From contig OZ022260.1 of the NCBI GenBank assembly GCA_963978905.1, positions 40,794,259 to 40,858,258 of the forward strand: 64,000 nt of DNA, written 5' to 3'. This document shows, piece after piece, positions 1 through 11,400 of this stretch (positions are counted from its first letter, which is position 1; every line of letters starts with the position of its first letter). Origin of the DNA: Trichostrongylus colubriformis. Taxonomy: Eukaryota > Nematoda > Chromadorea > Rhabditida > Trichostrongylidae. The position numbers and the translations under genes are program-made. The notes below the pieces were generated by a model. That model made no database searches, was not told the origin of the DNA, and worked only from the letters and a program-made list of their open reading frames with translations.

Positions 1-481
1 GGTGGTCATAGTTGACGAATTTTTTTTTTGCTTGGAAAGCCTTAGGAGGCCGGAATAAGCGGTAATCTGAAGGGGCAGTGCAGGGGATTAGGACGGATGT
101 GGAACCTTGTCCCAACCTAGCTCTTCCAATTTTGCACGGGTCCCTCACATAGGTAAAGAGACCCGTGCAAAACTGGAGGAGCTAGGTTGGGACACGGTTC
201 CACATGCAACCTATTTATCTGATACAGCCCCCTCAGATTATCACTTGTCCCGGCCCCTTGAGGCTTTCCTAGCAAAAAAAAAATTCGTCACCTCGAACAT
301 GTGGTCGGTGACTTCTTTGACTCCTGATCCTCCTAATTCTGAAAGAAGAAAATCGCTGACCTGCTCTTCAGGTGGGACAATGTTATAACTAACGATGGTT
401 ATTTATTGTTGATTAGCCTGGATTACTTGCTGAGTAATAGAAAAAAATCTCAACCCTATCAAAACTTTCCGATCAACCTAA
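1..481. mobile_element. Foldback mariner remnant, left end cut by window
   Basis: The two halves of about 1-150 and 160-300 are inverted copies of each other around a centre near 155. Each arm encodes a mariner transposase C-terminus: the plus-strand arm reads APSDYHL followed by LEAFLAKKKF, the usual block around the last catalytic Asp. Decayed C-terminal sequence continues to about 460. The right terminus ends in CAACCTAA at 481 followed by TA, as expected of a mariner terminal repeat next to its TA target. The left terminus lies outside the window. The frame is broken, so this is not a working gene. Confidence 0.75.
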
Positions 482-484
482 TAC

Positions 485-1420
485 CATGAGGCCTGAATGT
501 ATCCATTCAATAGGGTCTTTAGAGAATTCAAAAATCCCTCCACGGGGCTGCGGCCCTTAAGCCATGATTTTGTTTTAAAATAGTGTTCCATTTAGCTTAC
601 AGACCACAGAGAAAGAGGCGAGTGAGTAACAAATGATCTTCCACTGCGAACAGTTAAAAACAAAGTTGTTGCCATTGTAGCCCGTACACTGCTTTTCCGA
701 AGGGCATTGTTCCTGATCGCCACTACAGTACTTACCTTGTTTTGAAAAGAAATCACTTCCGCTAGTGAGGAGTTCTGCGAAAGCAGAGGGCAAATTAGCA
801 ACCTTTTGTTTCTTACAGCAAAAGCATGAAGAACGCAACCCCTTCGGATCCTTTCAAAAAACACCGAATGTAGGAATATTCGGTTGTGACAACAGAGCGT
901 AGTCATACGCATGGCGGCGCGGTGTTTTTCGGAAAGTGAATTTTGAAGTCTTTTGCCCCCTCTCAGACTTCTCTACGTGAAATCACTTGCATTTACAGTA
1001 ACTCCATCCACACGTAAGTTTTCACAAGGGCTGTTCCTGTAGGAAGCAGAAGCAGTGGATGGCTGATCGGAGTGGAAAGAGGAAGTGCCCGGTTCAGTGG
1101 GACAGTGGGGCAATTTCGTAATACTAAAACTCACTGGACTTTCAAGGCGACAGGTGTTCATGTGGACACACCCTTTGGGTAATCTAAGATACGTTGGAGA
1201 ACACGCCACATGTGTGACGTCCATAGACCGTTTGACGTTTTGCGGTGTCGTCGCAAAATAGCGCCTCACTGAGCACTGATCAAATGTTTCGAGCCGTTTG
1301 GTATTTGATGTTTTACAACGCAACATTAACAAAAATATTCCCGTCGAATACCACATGGTATTTTTTGTTACCTAAAAAACTGCTCGATGCCTTCCCTGCT
1401 GCAAGCCAAAAGAATTACTA
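485..1420. other. No gene seen
   Basis: Both strands have overlapping short frames only; no splice-bounded coding piece or repeat copy was recognised. Confidence 0.5.
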
Positions 1421-1570
1421 AGACCGCCGTCGGACTCTGCAGTTTTGCTACTCTGCCATTTTGTGGCGTCGCAATTTCGCACGCAATACCGTGGCGTTGA
1501 GATATTGCATTGCTGCAACTTGGCGTGCGGAGTCGCGACATCGCAAAATCGCGAGATCTGGAGGCGGCCT
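1421..1570. repeat. Foldback-like dispersed repeat, copy 1
   Basis: A GC-rich segment starting agaccgccgtcggac and ending ggaggcggcct. It is full of short gcaatttcgcacgcaa-type blocks that recur in inverted order. A related copy lies at 13936-14123. No protein is recognised; the open frames across it are by-products of the repeat. Confidence 0.5.
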
Positions 1571-4500
1571 AAGATGGTATGCTCGGGAACACCAGTTTTC
1601 GTCGTTTCATCTGGCTCCGCGCTTTCTCCTTCCTTTCTTAGTGATCGTCTAGCTCCACCCCATCCGGTAGATCCTCTGAAAGGTCTCACGGCACAGAGAT
1701 ACTGCCCTATAACACATACTGAATGGGTGGGGAAGGCATGGTAACTCACTCTGGTCATCCTCCATACATTCGGTATTTCGCTTATTTCCAGACAATCAGG
1801 CTAATTTCAGTTTTTTATGAGTCATGGTAGGCAGTACAGAGGTATATCCTCAAGGAACCATCACACATTCTCCGAAAGGATGGTATTCTTCAGAGAGAAT
1901 ATTGAGGACGATGCTTTTGTATTCCGGTGTCTGTGGTTGAAACAGTTCGCCACGATCTCACATGGATGATGGATGCCCGGGTGTTCTTCTTCGGGCGACT
2001 GTGGAATGCGTCATTAGAGATTTCAGTGGCGGTAAAAGCATTGCAGAAGTGAACATGCCTTTTATTGTGTTTCAGAGGATAATGGCGAGATGGGTGTCTT
2101 CGTATGAATAGTTGAAAGCAAAAACCTTTTTCGATGATCAACACCTTCGAGTGCATCACTCATGGAATTGCAAGTGGAATCCTTGAGGGTATCGACTTGC
2201 AATGGCAACATCTGGCAATGCGATAAAGTGACGGAGTTAGCCAAAAAAACACCGTGTTTTGGTCTCAGAAGAGGGCTCGATAATCATAAATGAACTGCAC
2301 AGAGCTGGAATATATTATGATAAGACTGTGGTGGGTACAATCCTGTAAACTGTGCAAGTGCAACGGAGCTACCACAACCAATGTGACACCTGAAAATGGT
2401 TTTGATGGGCTTCATTTTTGTTCGTGGAGTCATGGAATGAGGGGCACCCAAAGATACGGAACAAATCTTCCACTACTGATCTTGATACGCTGCTGATTAT
2501 TACCGCAGCCGGCGCTGCGAAAGTTACTACAGGGATGCTGAGTTATGGGCAGAAGTTTCGGTGTCGGACGGAACTCGAACCCGCACTTCATCCTTTCCCG
2601 GCATATGTGCTGATATCTTTCACTACTAACTCTTTCGGTATTCCTATGTCCAGGGATCGCAAGCTATTCCGCGTCGAAGTTCGCAAAAGTCTCGAGACAA
2701 CGCGCTTCGAATTTTTCCTCAAAATCCTACTTTTTAATGATTTTTTCACGACTGCCAAATTGCTTCGATTGATTTTCACAACACAGTTCCGCTGTGCTGT
2801 TACACCCACAATTTCATCTAATTTCAATATCGATTTTTGATGACAGAATGACGATGAATTAGCCACGAAATTTGAGACTGTGGCGAATGGTAAAGGTGAA
2901 CTGAGCAGGCAGAAAAGGTGCCTCCGTACATGTAGTCATAGTCGGTACAAGGGATCGGACTGCGCCTCTAGAACTCGAATTTCCAGGTTTTACATATGTC
3001 TACACCGTTGACCGCGAAAGGGTGGATGTATTCAGCAGAGTCTTTCAACCTTTTTTTCTACAACGACGGGTTCGGGACATGTGGCTCGGTCTGCCCAGGG
3101 TGCTAGACTGGACCGACTACTGGGTGGAATTTCCCCAGCCGTCACCTTCGACCTTCGAATTTACACTCAGCTGAAGCTGACGGAAAGAAAGCATATGATA
3201 GTGAGTTAGCGATTTTCTCGCTTGCAGTGTCAGTTCATTTTCGATCGATAAATCACCGAGTAGTAAGAACATAACGATAAGGCCCACTCAAAAAGTTTTT
3301 ACAAAAAGCGGTGCTAAATAGCAGCGTTATTTAAATAACACTTCTGCAAGGGACCGGATACATAAATAACGATGCTGGGTTACGGTATATGTACTGATGG
3401 TGCATATGCGCGACGCAAGATCGATTAGTGATAGACGATGATTTTAAAATCTACATTTTTCTTCGAAATATGGACTTAACTCGTGATTACTAAATACTAG
3501 TCCGATACAGAACTATTTAAGTTTCTAACTATTTAGCGATTTCACATAAAATAACAGCGATAAGGTGAGGAGTGTTGAATGAAGAGAGGAAATGTGGTGT
3601 GATGTGGAAGTGCCGGAGCGGATCCATTTACCCCCAAATCGTGGTTGTGTCAGGTGTTCCAGGAAAAGAAAACAGCATCGACAAAACAACCAACAGTTGG
3701 CAGTAAATAGTGGAGCATCATGGAACTGGCCTGATCGCCATCAGGTAAAAAGAACAGCATAAACGATTAAAAACTTACCGTTTGATGGGGTACTTTGGAG
3801 GAAAGCAGTATGTCCATGGCTTGCATTGTGTGCTGCTATGAAAGTGTGTGAAGCAGCTGTCCAACCTCCGCTACTCGGACTTAAGTGATGGACGAGGCGC
3901 ATGGCAACGAACAAACTTGTAGCCTGTCGCTCATTGTTTCTCCTGTCTACTCGCCCACGCTTTGGACTTGAAAAATACTAAAAATAATTTTTGGTGGAGA
4001 ACTGCAGCAAGTGTCCCCTTCTGCAGTTAAAATAATGGGCTGGAGTGAAGTAGTGGCTAGAGGCGTCACATATCGCTTGGAGAAACTATGGGGCTTCAAT
4101 TTTTCTGTACTTCAGAGGTCGTTCCTTTTGCAACTTCAGGAGGATCTGAGTGGCTAGTCAGCTCAAACGTTGCTGTAAGAAGTTACCAAACATGTGAGGG
4201 ATTGTGCTTTTATCTTTGGCAACCTGGAATGAAGCATCAGATCAGGACCCAACTCCGCACTTGCTTCGCGGCATTCCGCATGCAAAACATTTCCGCTGCT
4301 ACAGAATGAGCGAAAAATGTAGGCATCCTGCGGCAATCGCTCACATATTCCGCACGCAGCTTGCGGCGAAGTTTGTGCGACGCCGCGTATTGACCCAGTG
4401 TTACGCACCCACATTTTACTCCACTATCAGCTTAAAGGATATGCTGTGACTGAGAGAAGAAGGTAGAGGACCGAATTTAATCCTTGAAGAACTATGATAA

Positions 4501-4724
4501 GTTAATTATGTAGCCACGTGTTTGCTTAATTCGAATGACTTAAAGACACCCTTAAGGGTAATTCGATAAAAGGATGAAGATAAATTCTTTGGCGTCAATC
4601 AATCCCTTCCTGGGATGCGCCGCACATTCCAGTTCCATTCAGAATCGTGATGACTGCTGAATGTGATATGACCTAAACAATGGTTTGCGGTGGTCAGCCG
4701 TTGAAGAAGCCAGTGCTTTTATCT
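1571..4724. other. No gene seen apart from one SINE
   Basis: Apart from the SINE at 2500-2640, only short frames without recognisable homology. More kinase 3' sequence could lie here but none was identified. Confidence 0.45.
2500..2640 (-). repeat. tRNA-derived SINE, copy 1
   Basis: Read on the minus strand it has a polymerase III B-box-like core (gggttcgagttccg) followed by a tail through acttctgcccataact and agcatccctgtag. The same order is found at 15335-15510 and, more decayed, at 28940-29060. The tRNA cloverleaf is not complete, so this is a SINE and not a tRNA gene. Confidence 0.55.
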
Positions 4725-4850
4725 TCTCAGACAAGTCTGGCACCAATTTGCCTACTCCCGAGGGATGGAAAGCTCGGTTGGCCTAGGCGGGCGTTGATGC
4801 GGAATTGGATTCCCGCACCATGAGAATGGGGTGTGCGCCACCTGTCACTA
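4725..4850. repeat. Dispersed ~130-bp repeat (gatggaaagctcggttggcc family)
   Basis: Shares the core ggaatggaaggcttggttggcc-like block, then gggcgttgat-like sequence and a caccacctgtcac-like end, with copies at 50180-50300 and 50505-50610 and a weaker one near 59725-59790. No function is recognised. Confidence 0.45.
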
Positions 4851-5318
4851 CACCACCACCGCCCAGTGATTTGATAGATCGTGGAATAATTGTGGGCTAT
4901 GAAAATCGAGACTGTCAGTGCTGTAACAATAGAGAAGGAATGAAATGTTGCCGACATTAATCCAAGAATTGTGAACCCGAAAACCAATCTTTCCACACCT
5001 ACCCTCCTCCCGAAACGCAAGCAAAGAGGCCGCGTCGAAGATTCCACTGCGCTCCTTTTTAATGCGAGTTCCGCTACAGATTATCTATTCTGAACTAGGA
5101 TGCTGGTTCACAGACAACGTATGTTTCCAGTTGCCATTTTCTTCTCACTTCTAGAGAGCCTATGAACGTGAGGAACATCTCGTGCTTGCTGTTTATGTGA
5201 CGGAATCCCTAATTAGGTCACGTCCGGCAGACTCGTAACTTTGAATTCAAACGGACTGCGAGAGTCATCACTACTCAGCTTTATCAAGATTTTTCAGATT
5301 TTATTCTTATACTTCCTT

Positions 5319-5324
5319 TTTATT
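5319..5324 (-). promoter_or_regulatory. Possible poly(A) signal of the kinase gene
   Basis: AATAAA on the minus strand, 10-75 bases beyond the two possible stop codons of the last kinase exon. It fits a 3' end here; no cleavage site can be seen directly. Confidence 0.4.
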
Positions 5325-5398
5325 TAATTCTTCTCATCGCATTGTCCTTCTGGTGTCCTCTTGGAGTTTAGTCGCTTGCTGTTGTCCGGCTCGCAACG

Positions 5399-5447
5399 TC
5401 AGCGATGTTGGCGTGGTACGTAGACGTCCGCTAACATTCGGTTTACG
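5399..5447 (-). CDS. Probable last kinase exon
   Basis: Strong acceptor CATTTTCAG. One frame reads VNRMLADVYVPRQHR and stops at 5399; it lines up with the tail that follows RPD in NEK6/7, but needs an entry phase 2 while exon 8 leaves phase 1. Another open frame runs to a stop at 5334 (38 codons). A microexon, a sequence error or a different donor would settle it. Confidence 0.5.
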
Positions 5448-8400
5448 CTGAAAATGTGGAAAGAGTTAATTTTGAACTACAAAATATTTAAAGACCTTTA
5501 CATACTTAGCAGTGCACCATTCGATTCGCAGTATGACCGCAGCCTAATTGACCACTGGTAATGGGTGTTAATTTGCGTTACATCAAGGAGTACCGGAATT
5601 GAGCCCTATTTTTTGCGAACATTACAGGGAAATTTTGTGGCATTCTTTATTTTGCCATGCGCAAAGATTTTGTGCTTGAACATTCTGCACGCCATAGTTA
5701 ACACAGATTCCGCAATTCTTCGAGTAATGCCCATCATTTACCTTATCGTTTTGCGGAAACGACAACCGACCAATGTCCAGATGCATTGTGAGCGTTAGAG
5801 GCAGTATAAGAGGGCATGTGAGCAGCTCTAAAAAGACCTATTTTAGAAATATCGTTTCAAAAAATGATTTCAATAAAATGTAAGTTGTTATTATTATCTT
5901 GTTGAGTTCGTTTTCGAAATGCCCCTTGTCACAAGATTTTGTATCGTTTGGCGAATGGAAAGACGATTCTATGCACGTAACGCGTTCCAGCGCACGCGTT
6001 GCCCTGCATATAATGCATATCGAGCCAATAAAGAGCCCATAGGGTCGAGAAAGTTTATATAAAACGTATATAGGTGTTACTGGAGTTAGGGGGGGGAGCA
6101 CTCGATAAAAGCATAGGCCACGCCCAATTTCTGCGTATAGTCGCTCTCAAGGTTACTTTATGCTTAATTATGGCCAAGTCTAAGAAAACGACTATTTTTT
6201 CCATGACCATATTACGAGCAATTCGCTCCAATTAGAACAATTCACGCGTATTTGCTCAGGCCCAGGCGGGGGGATCTCTTCTCATTAGGTCAGGCTTACA
6301 GAGAATTTACAGAGAGAGAAAACAAGGATCCCTCTCATGAGAACAGTTTCTTAGCAAAATTCGATTCAGGTGGCGCTATGGCCTCTCTGCGTTCTTACCA
6401 TAGCTTCAGAGACGCAGAACATAGAGCATTTCCCCCACCGCGCCCTAATATAGGCACATGGATTGATAAAAAAATTCTTTTGAAAAATTCAATTTTCGAT
6501 GTACCTTTAGTGTCCGGTCGCTTTCTTTCGTTGAGCTGTAGTAGGGTGGCAACGAGACCTTTCAGCTGAGCTGAAGCATGGCTTCCTATTTGTGGATAGG
6601 CGCACTAAAGTCAAGCACAACATTTGTATCAATTTAGATCGTTATTTGTAAACAAATTCTATTACGACTCTCTTCATCCAAAATGATTACCAGATAGAGC
6701 ACTTCTAAAAGGCATCTACATCTTCACTGTAGCGTAAGGATCAAAAATATATGCGGTTTTGAACTTTCACCATAATTTTGGTCAACGTTCTCGTACAAAT
6801 TTTTCTCGTATTTTGAAGGCAACGTCATCTCAGCTGCGTAGGGTACAGGATAGAGGTTAGAAAGCTATTCAACTGGGCACTCTGAGCATGACCAACTCTT
6901 GCCTCAGTGCTGTAAAGTGTATTAAAGAGTCCCAGCCTTGCTCCTTGTCACTTTCTGCACACTTGCTGGTTTCGTTGAGTTATGAGCTTTGTATGGTTAG
7001 TTGAATTTTTTCAAAAGTTCGGTTATTTCTAGAATTTCCAGATGAATAAGTCCTCCGATCTCCACCCTGCCCCCTACTCAACTAACATAAGACAATTTGT
7101 TTTAGTTGCTTTAGGAATACAAAAAAAATTGAACAAAATATGTACATAAACGTCGACCAGAGCTAAGATTAAAATCCAAGACCAGATATATTTTTGACCG
7201 CTACTGTAGGTCAACAACGGTACCTCATAACACCTTGTGTGCCGATGGGATGGCAACATTTAAAACTGTTTAAAAGGAAGTGCTGTACAAGGATTGTTAT
7301 TACTCCAGTACAGACAGGATCAGACCATAGTCGGTCGCATAGTTAGTCGGAAGGTCATCTAAAAGGGCCTAGCGCCATTAGGAAGACGGGTATTTATCCT
7401 TAGCACAGAACTGCGCAATGCGCCGTGCGGCTTGTGAGCAACCAACATGCCCTACGCTTTGTTTAAGGCACAATCGCCTTAGCACCAAGCAACATGCGGC
7501 GCCCGTAGGTTGCACTCCGTACACCGCATTGCGTAATTCTGTGATGCACACCCGAAGGTGACAGGAGAGTACGATATGACAGCCTTCGTTATGAATGGTA
7601 GTAAATTGGTTGTGACAAGAAAATTTTCAGTAAAAAAATAGTCACAAAAAAGGACCCGTATGAAGGGTGGGGAGCTGGGCATCGGTAATGAAAACTAAAT
7701 GGGAGCAGATTTTTCACAAAATATCTGAAAATCAAAACGTTTTGAAAATTGCTGTGAAAATCTAAATGATGAAGTTAAATTTACCTTGGTGATTTTCATG
7801 ACTATGGCTGGTAAATTTTCACCATCGAAAGCTCGTTTTAGCTCGATCAACTCATACAGTACACAGCCCAGGGACCACAGATCACTTTTTTGATTGTACG
7901 CTCGTCCTAAAATTGAAACATTCGCTTCAAAATACAATTCTTCCTTACATAAATACAATCCCTATTTTCTTAGTGTGACAGCGTTATGATCCCTCTACTT
8001 TGCCCACAAAAACGGCGGCATCTGATCCCACTCCCATTTCCATACATGTTTGTTCCCATCCTTTCTCCAGTACCTGGAGTACAAAAATATTGGTGAAGCT
8101 GTCGTGAACGGTGTTATCGATAAATAACCACAAATCGTTATGAAGTTCCTTTTACTTAAAGGCATACCACGCGATAATCCAATTAGTGGCTTACTTTCGT
8201 GGGGCCACTAGGTCCTTGGATACTTGATCAAACTGCGTCTTTGTTGCGGCTGCACGATGCACCCTCAAGGTGTTGTGCCTCCTTGAACAAAACCGAGCCA
8301 CGCCCACCCAGCTGAATCATACGTGGCGTTAGATGGAAGATTTTCCGATGTGGAAGCTGCCTTTGATACCAAAATGGCCGTTTCATTTAATTATTACCTC

Positions 8401-11400
8401 TTGGAGCAAATTTCATTTTCCACGTGAGCCCCACGTTGGAAACTTGTTGGTCTGAGGCCGGGTGTGATCCAGCCGGGTGGGCGTGGCTCGGTTTTGCCCA
8501 AGCAGGCACAACATCATGAGGGTGCACCGTGCAGCCGCAACAAGGATGCAGTTTGAGCAGTCATCCAAGGGCACACTCGCTCCACGAAAGTAAGCCACTG
8601 ATTGGATTATCGCGTGGTGTGCCTTTAAATCATAGCGCGTGACTGTAGGTCAAGGAGTTGTTGAAAATCCAAAGTGGCTCTTGCTATGCTGCACAACATA
8701 GTAATAAATATTGTGGTTGTTGTAATTGAATTGAAGTGTGCGTAAAAATGGATTAAGACAAAAATCTCCGATCGAATGCAAGGAAAATAAGGTGTAAAGC
8801 TGACCCTCACAAATCTCGGGGCTGAGGTAATTTGGCGTGCCAATGACCGTCGATGCAAGACTCCTTGTGGTGAGCTCCTTGGAAATTCCAAAATCAGATA
8901 ACTTCACAAGAGTCTTCTTTCTAAAAACAACTTTCGTAATATTTATAAAACATGAAGTTGATAGTTAGCTAAATACTTATCTATAACTATTTTCAAGATC
9001 TTGATGATAAGACGTGATGTACAAAAATTGGAATCTAACATCGATATTTTGCTGTTTCGGAGCCCAGTGATGATTAGGTTGTTTACCAGCAGTGTGAGAC
9101 TCCAAAATATTAGGTTGTCCCAAAAGTCTTGTAGGATTTTTTTGCGACCATCATTTTTATTATTTTTTCTTCCAACAAACAACAATTAGGCAACAACGTA
9201 TTCACCATTATTATCGATAAGACTCTACCACCTCATAGGTAAATCGTTGATTCCCTCCTCCCGGAGCCCTGGGCTCTGGGAGTCAATGAAGTCAGCGATA
9301 GCCTTTGCAAGCATGCCATAATCAACGAATTTTCTCTTGGCCAGGAAGGATTCAAGAGGATGGGTAAGATGGTGGTCAGAAGGGGCAATGTCTGGAGAGT
9401 ATGGCGGATGGGGCAGCACATCCCAGCTGAGCTCCTGTAGCTTGGCCTAGGTACTTTTGATGGAATGGGAGGGGGCGTCGGCATGGGAGGGTGACCGCGG
9501 ACCTTGACCGCGGACCTTTTTTGGAGCTTTTCTCGAGCAGCGACAGCAAGCTGCTGGAGCTGGTGGGTGCATACGGTAGCGATGACTGTCTCGCCTTGTA
9601 CCAGCACTTCATGGAAAAGCATTCCTTCCGCGTCACAGAAGTAGCACAGTTCTAAGCGTGGTTTGTCTTCCATGTTAATCTCGCCGTTGCTGAAGCTGAT
9701 GAACCAGCGGCGCACGGTCACGTAGCTCACACATCCCTTGCCCAATGCAGCGCTGATGGAGTGGCAAGCTTCTGTCGTTTTGATGCCGCAAGACCGCTCA
9801 TTGTAGATGACACCGCGAGTTGGGTGGGTATCGACAACGGGCATTGTAGCTCTCCCCAAAAAATCTGGTGGGTCAATATATATTTTACTAGCAAGCTTAG
9901 AGCAAGTTATACCATATTCCTGAACTGCATAGACCTGCCTCGAAGTAAACAAGAGTTACTGATTTTTTTGGAAAAATCCTACAAGACTTTTTGGGCAACC
10001 TAATATTAGGTCTGTGCAGAATAAATGGCCAGAACCGACTACTTTTTTCGAAACGCCATAACTTCGCTCAGACACAATTTTAGTTGTCGAAATAAAAACC
10101 GTTCGAATCTACACAGCCTCGCCAACGATCTGGTAAAGAGAATATGCAGTCATGATAAAATTGTGGATTGCAAAAATTAATAAAGTCAACGATGGCATTT
10201 TCAACCTGCATAGTTTCGGCGATTTTTTTCTGACGCAGGTTTGCATCGAAAACCGGGAAAAGGTGGTGATTCGTCAGGGATAGGTCTGGGGAATAAGGGG
10301 GGTGATGGAGAGTCTCGATCAGTTTCTGCCGGGTGACTTGCAAACTGTGGGGTTTTGCGCTGTTTTGCGCACCCAGTAAAAAACTGATGCAGTTCGGCAT
10401 CGAGACTCTCCCTCACCCTCCTTATTCCCCAGACCCAACCCTAACGGATTACCACTTTTTCCGGGTTCCCGATGCAAACCTGCGGCAGAAAAATTATGCA
10501 CGGTAAAAATGCCATTCTTGACTTTATTAATTCTCGCAATTCAGAATTTGGTCGAGATGGCATATTTTCTTTACCAGATCGATCTACTTGATCAAATTCG
10601 ACAAAATTTTAATATGTGATGCCTGAACCTATTGCCAACATTTCCTTCTACTTGAGTGCCACTTGACACTTTTCATGGTTTTTTACAAGAATTTACTACA
10701 ATACCACCCGAAAAAGAAAGAGGCTTGGTCAAGGAAAACGGCTTTCTTTACAAAAACAAAACGAGCAAGCCTCAGAGAACATTAATATATTGTAGAAAGA
10801 CCACGACTTTTGATGACAGCGGCACAGCGGGACGGCATAGCGATGGCACTCCAAAAACAAAAAATTTCATATAACTGCGTAACCTATACCGTTTAGCGCC
10901 AAAATAGTATATTTGGTATGCAGTGTCTCCAAGTACAACAGAGTTCAATTTCTCTTAGATCGGTCCAGTCGCAAAAACGTTACAAGTGAAAAACCCAAGT
11001 GAAAGACCCTTCGCCGAAGACTTGTGAGCGATACTGTAGCAAACTATTTTAGAAAACTTCTCGAGACTTTGGAGGAGCTTCCGATTTTCTTAGATAGATA
11101 TTAGGTAGTCTAAAAAGTCTTTTCGTATTTTTAAATACCGCTTTTTCCCTCAAAACTGCTTTCCACAAAATTTCTTCTGTACATATATACAGTGCTCTGC
11201 ATAATTATACAGCCACCTATAGATTGTCCAAAAACTCTGTTCGCAGAGTGATTCAAAAAAAGTCTCTAAGTGAGATGTAGCCAATGTGGACGCGCATTCG
11301 CGCATCCATACCAAATTTTAGCCAAGAAACATAGAAGATTCTTTTCTTAATTTGTTTCGAAAATGGCGCTTATACCATTCTGCAAAATTATACAGCCACT

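Noticed and set aside
6395..6448. Possible kinase microexon that would restore the frame between exons 8 and 9
   Set aside because: Splice sites and phase fit, but the Gly/Ser-rich residues do not match any NEK kinase tail; kept only as a possibility in the findings.
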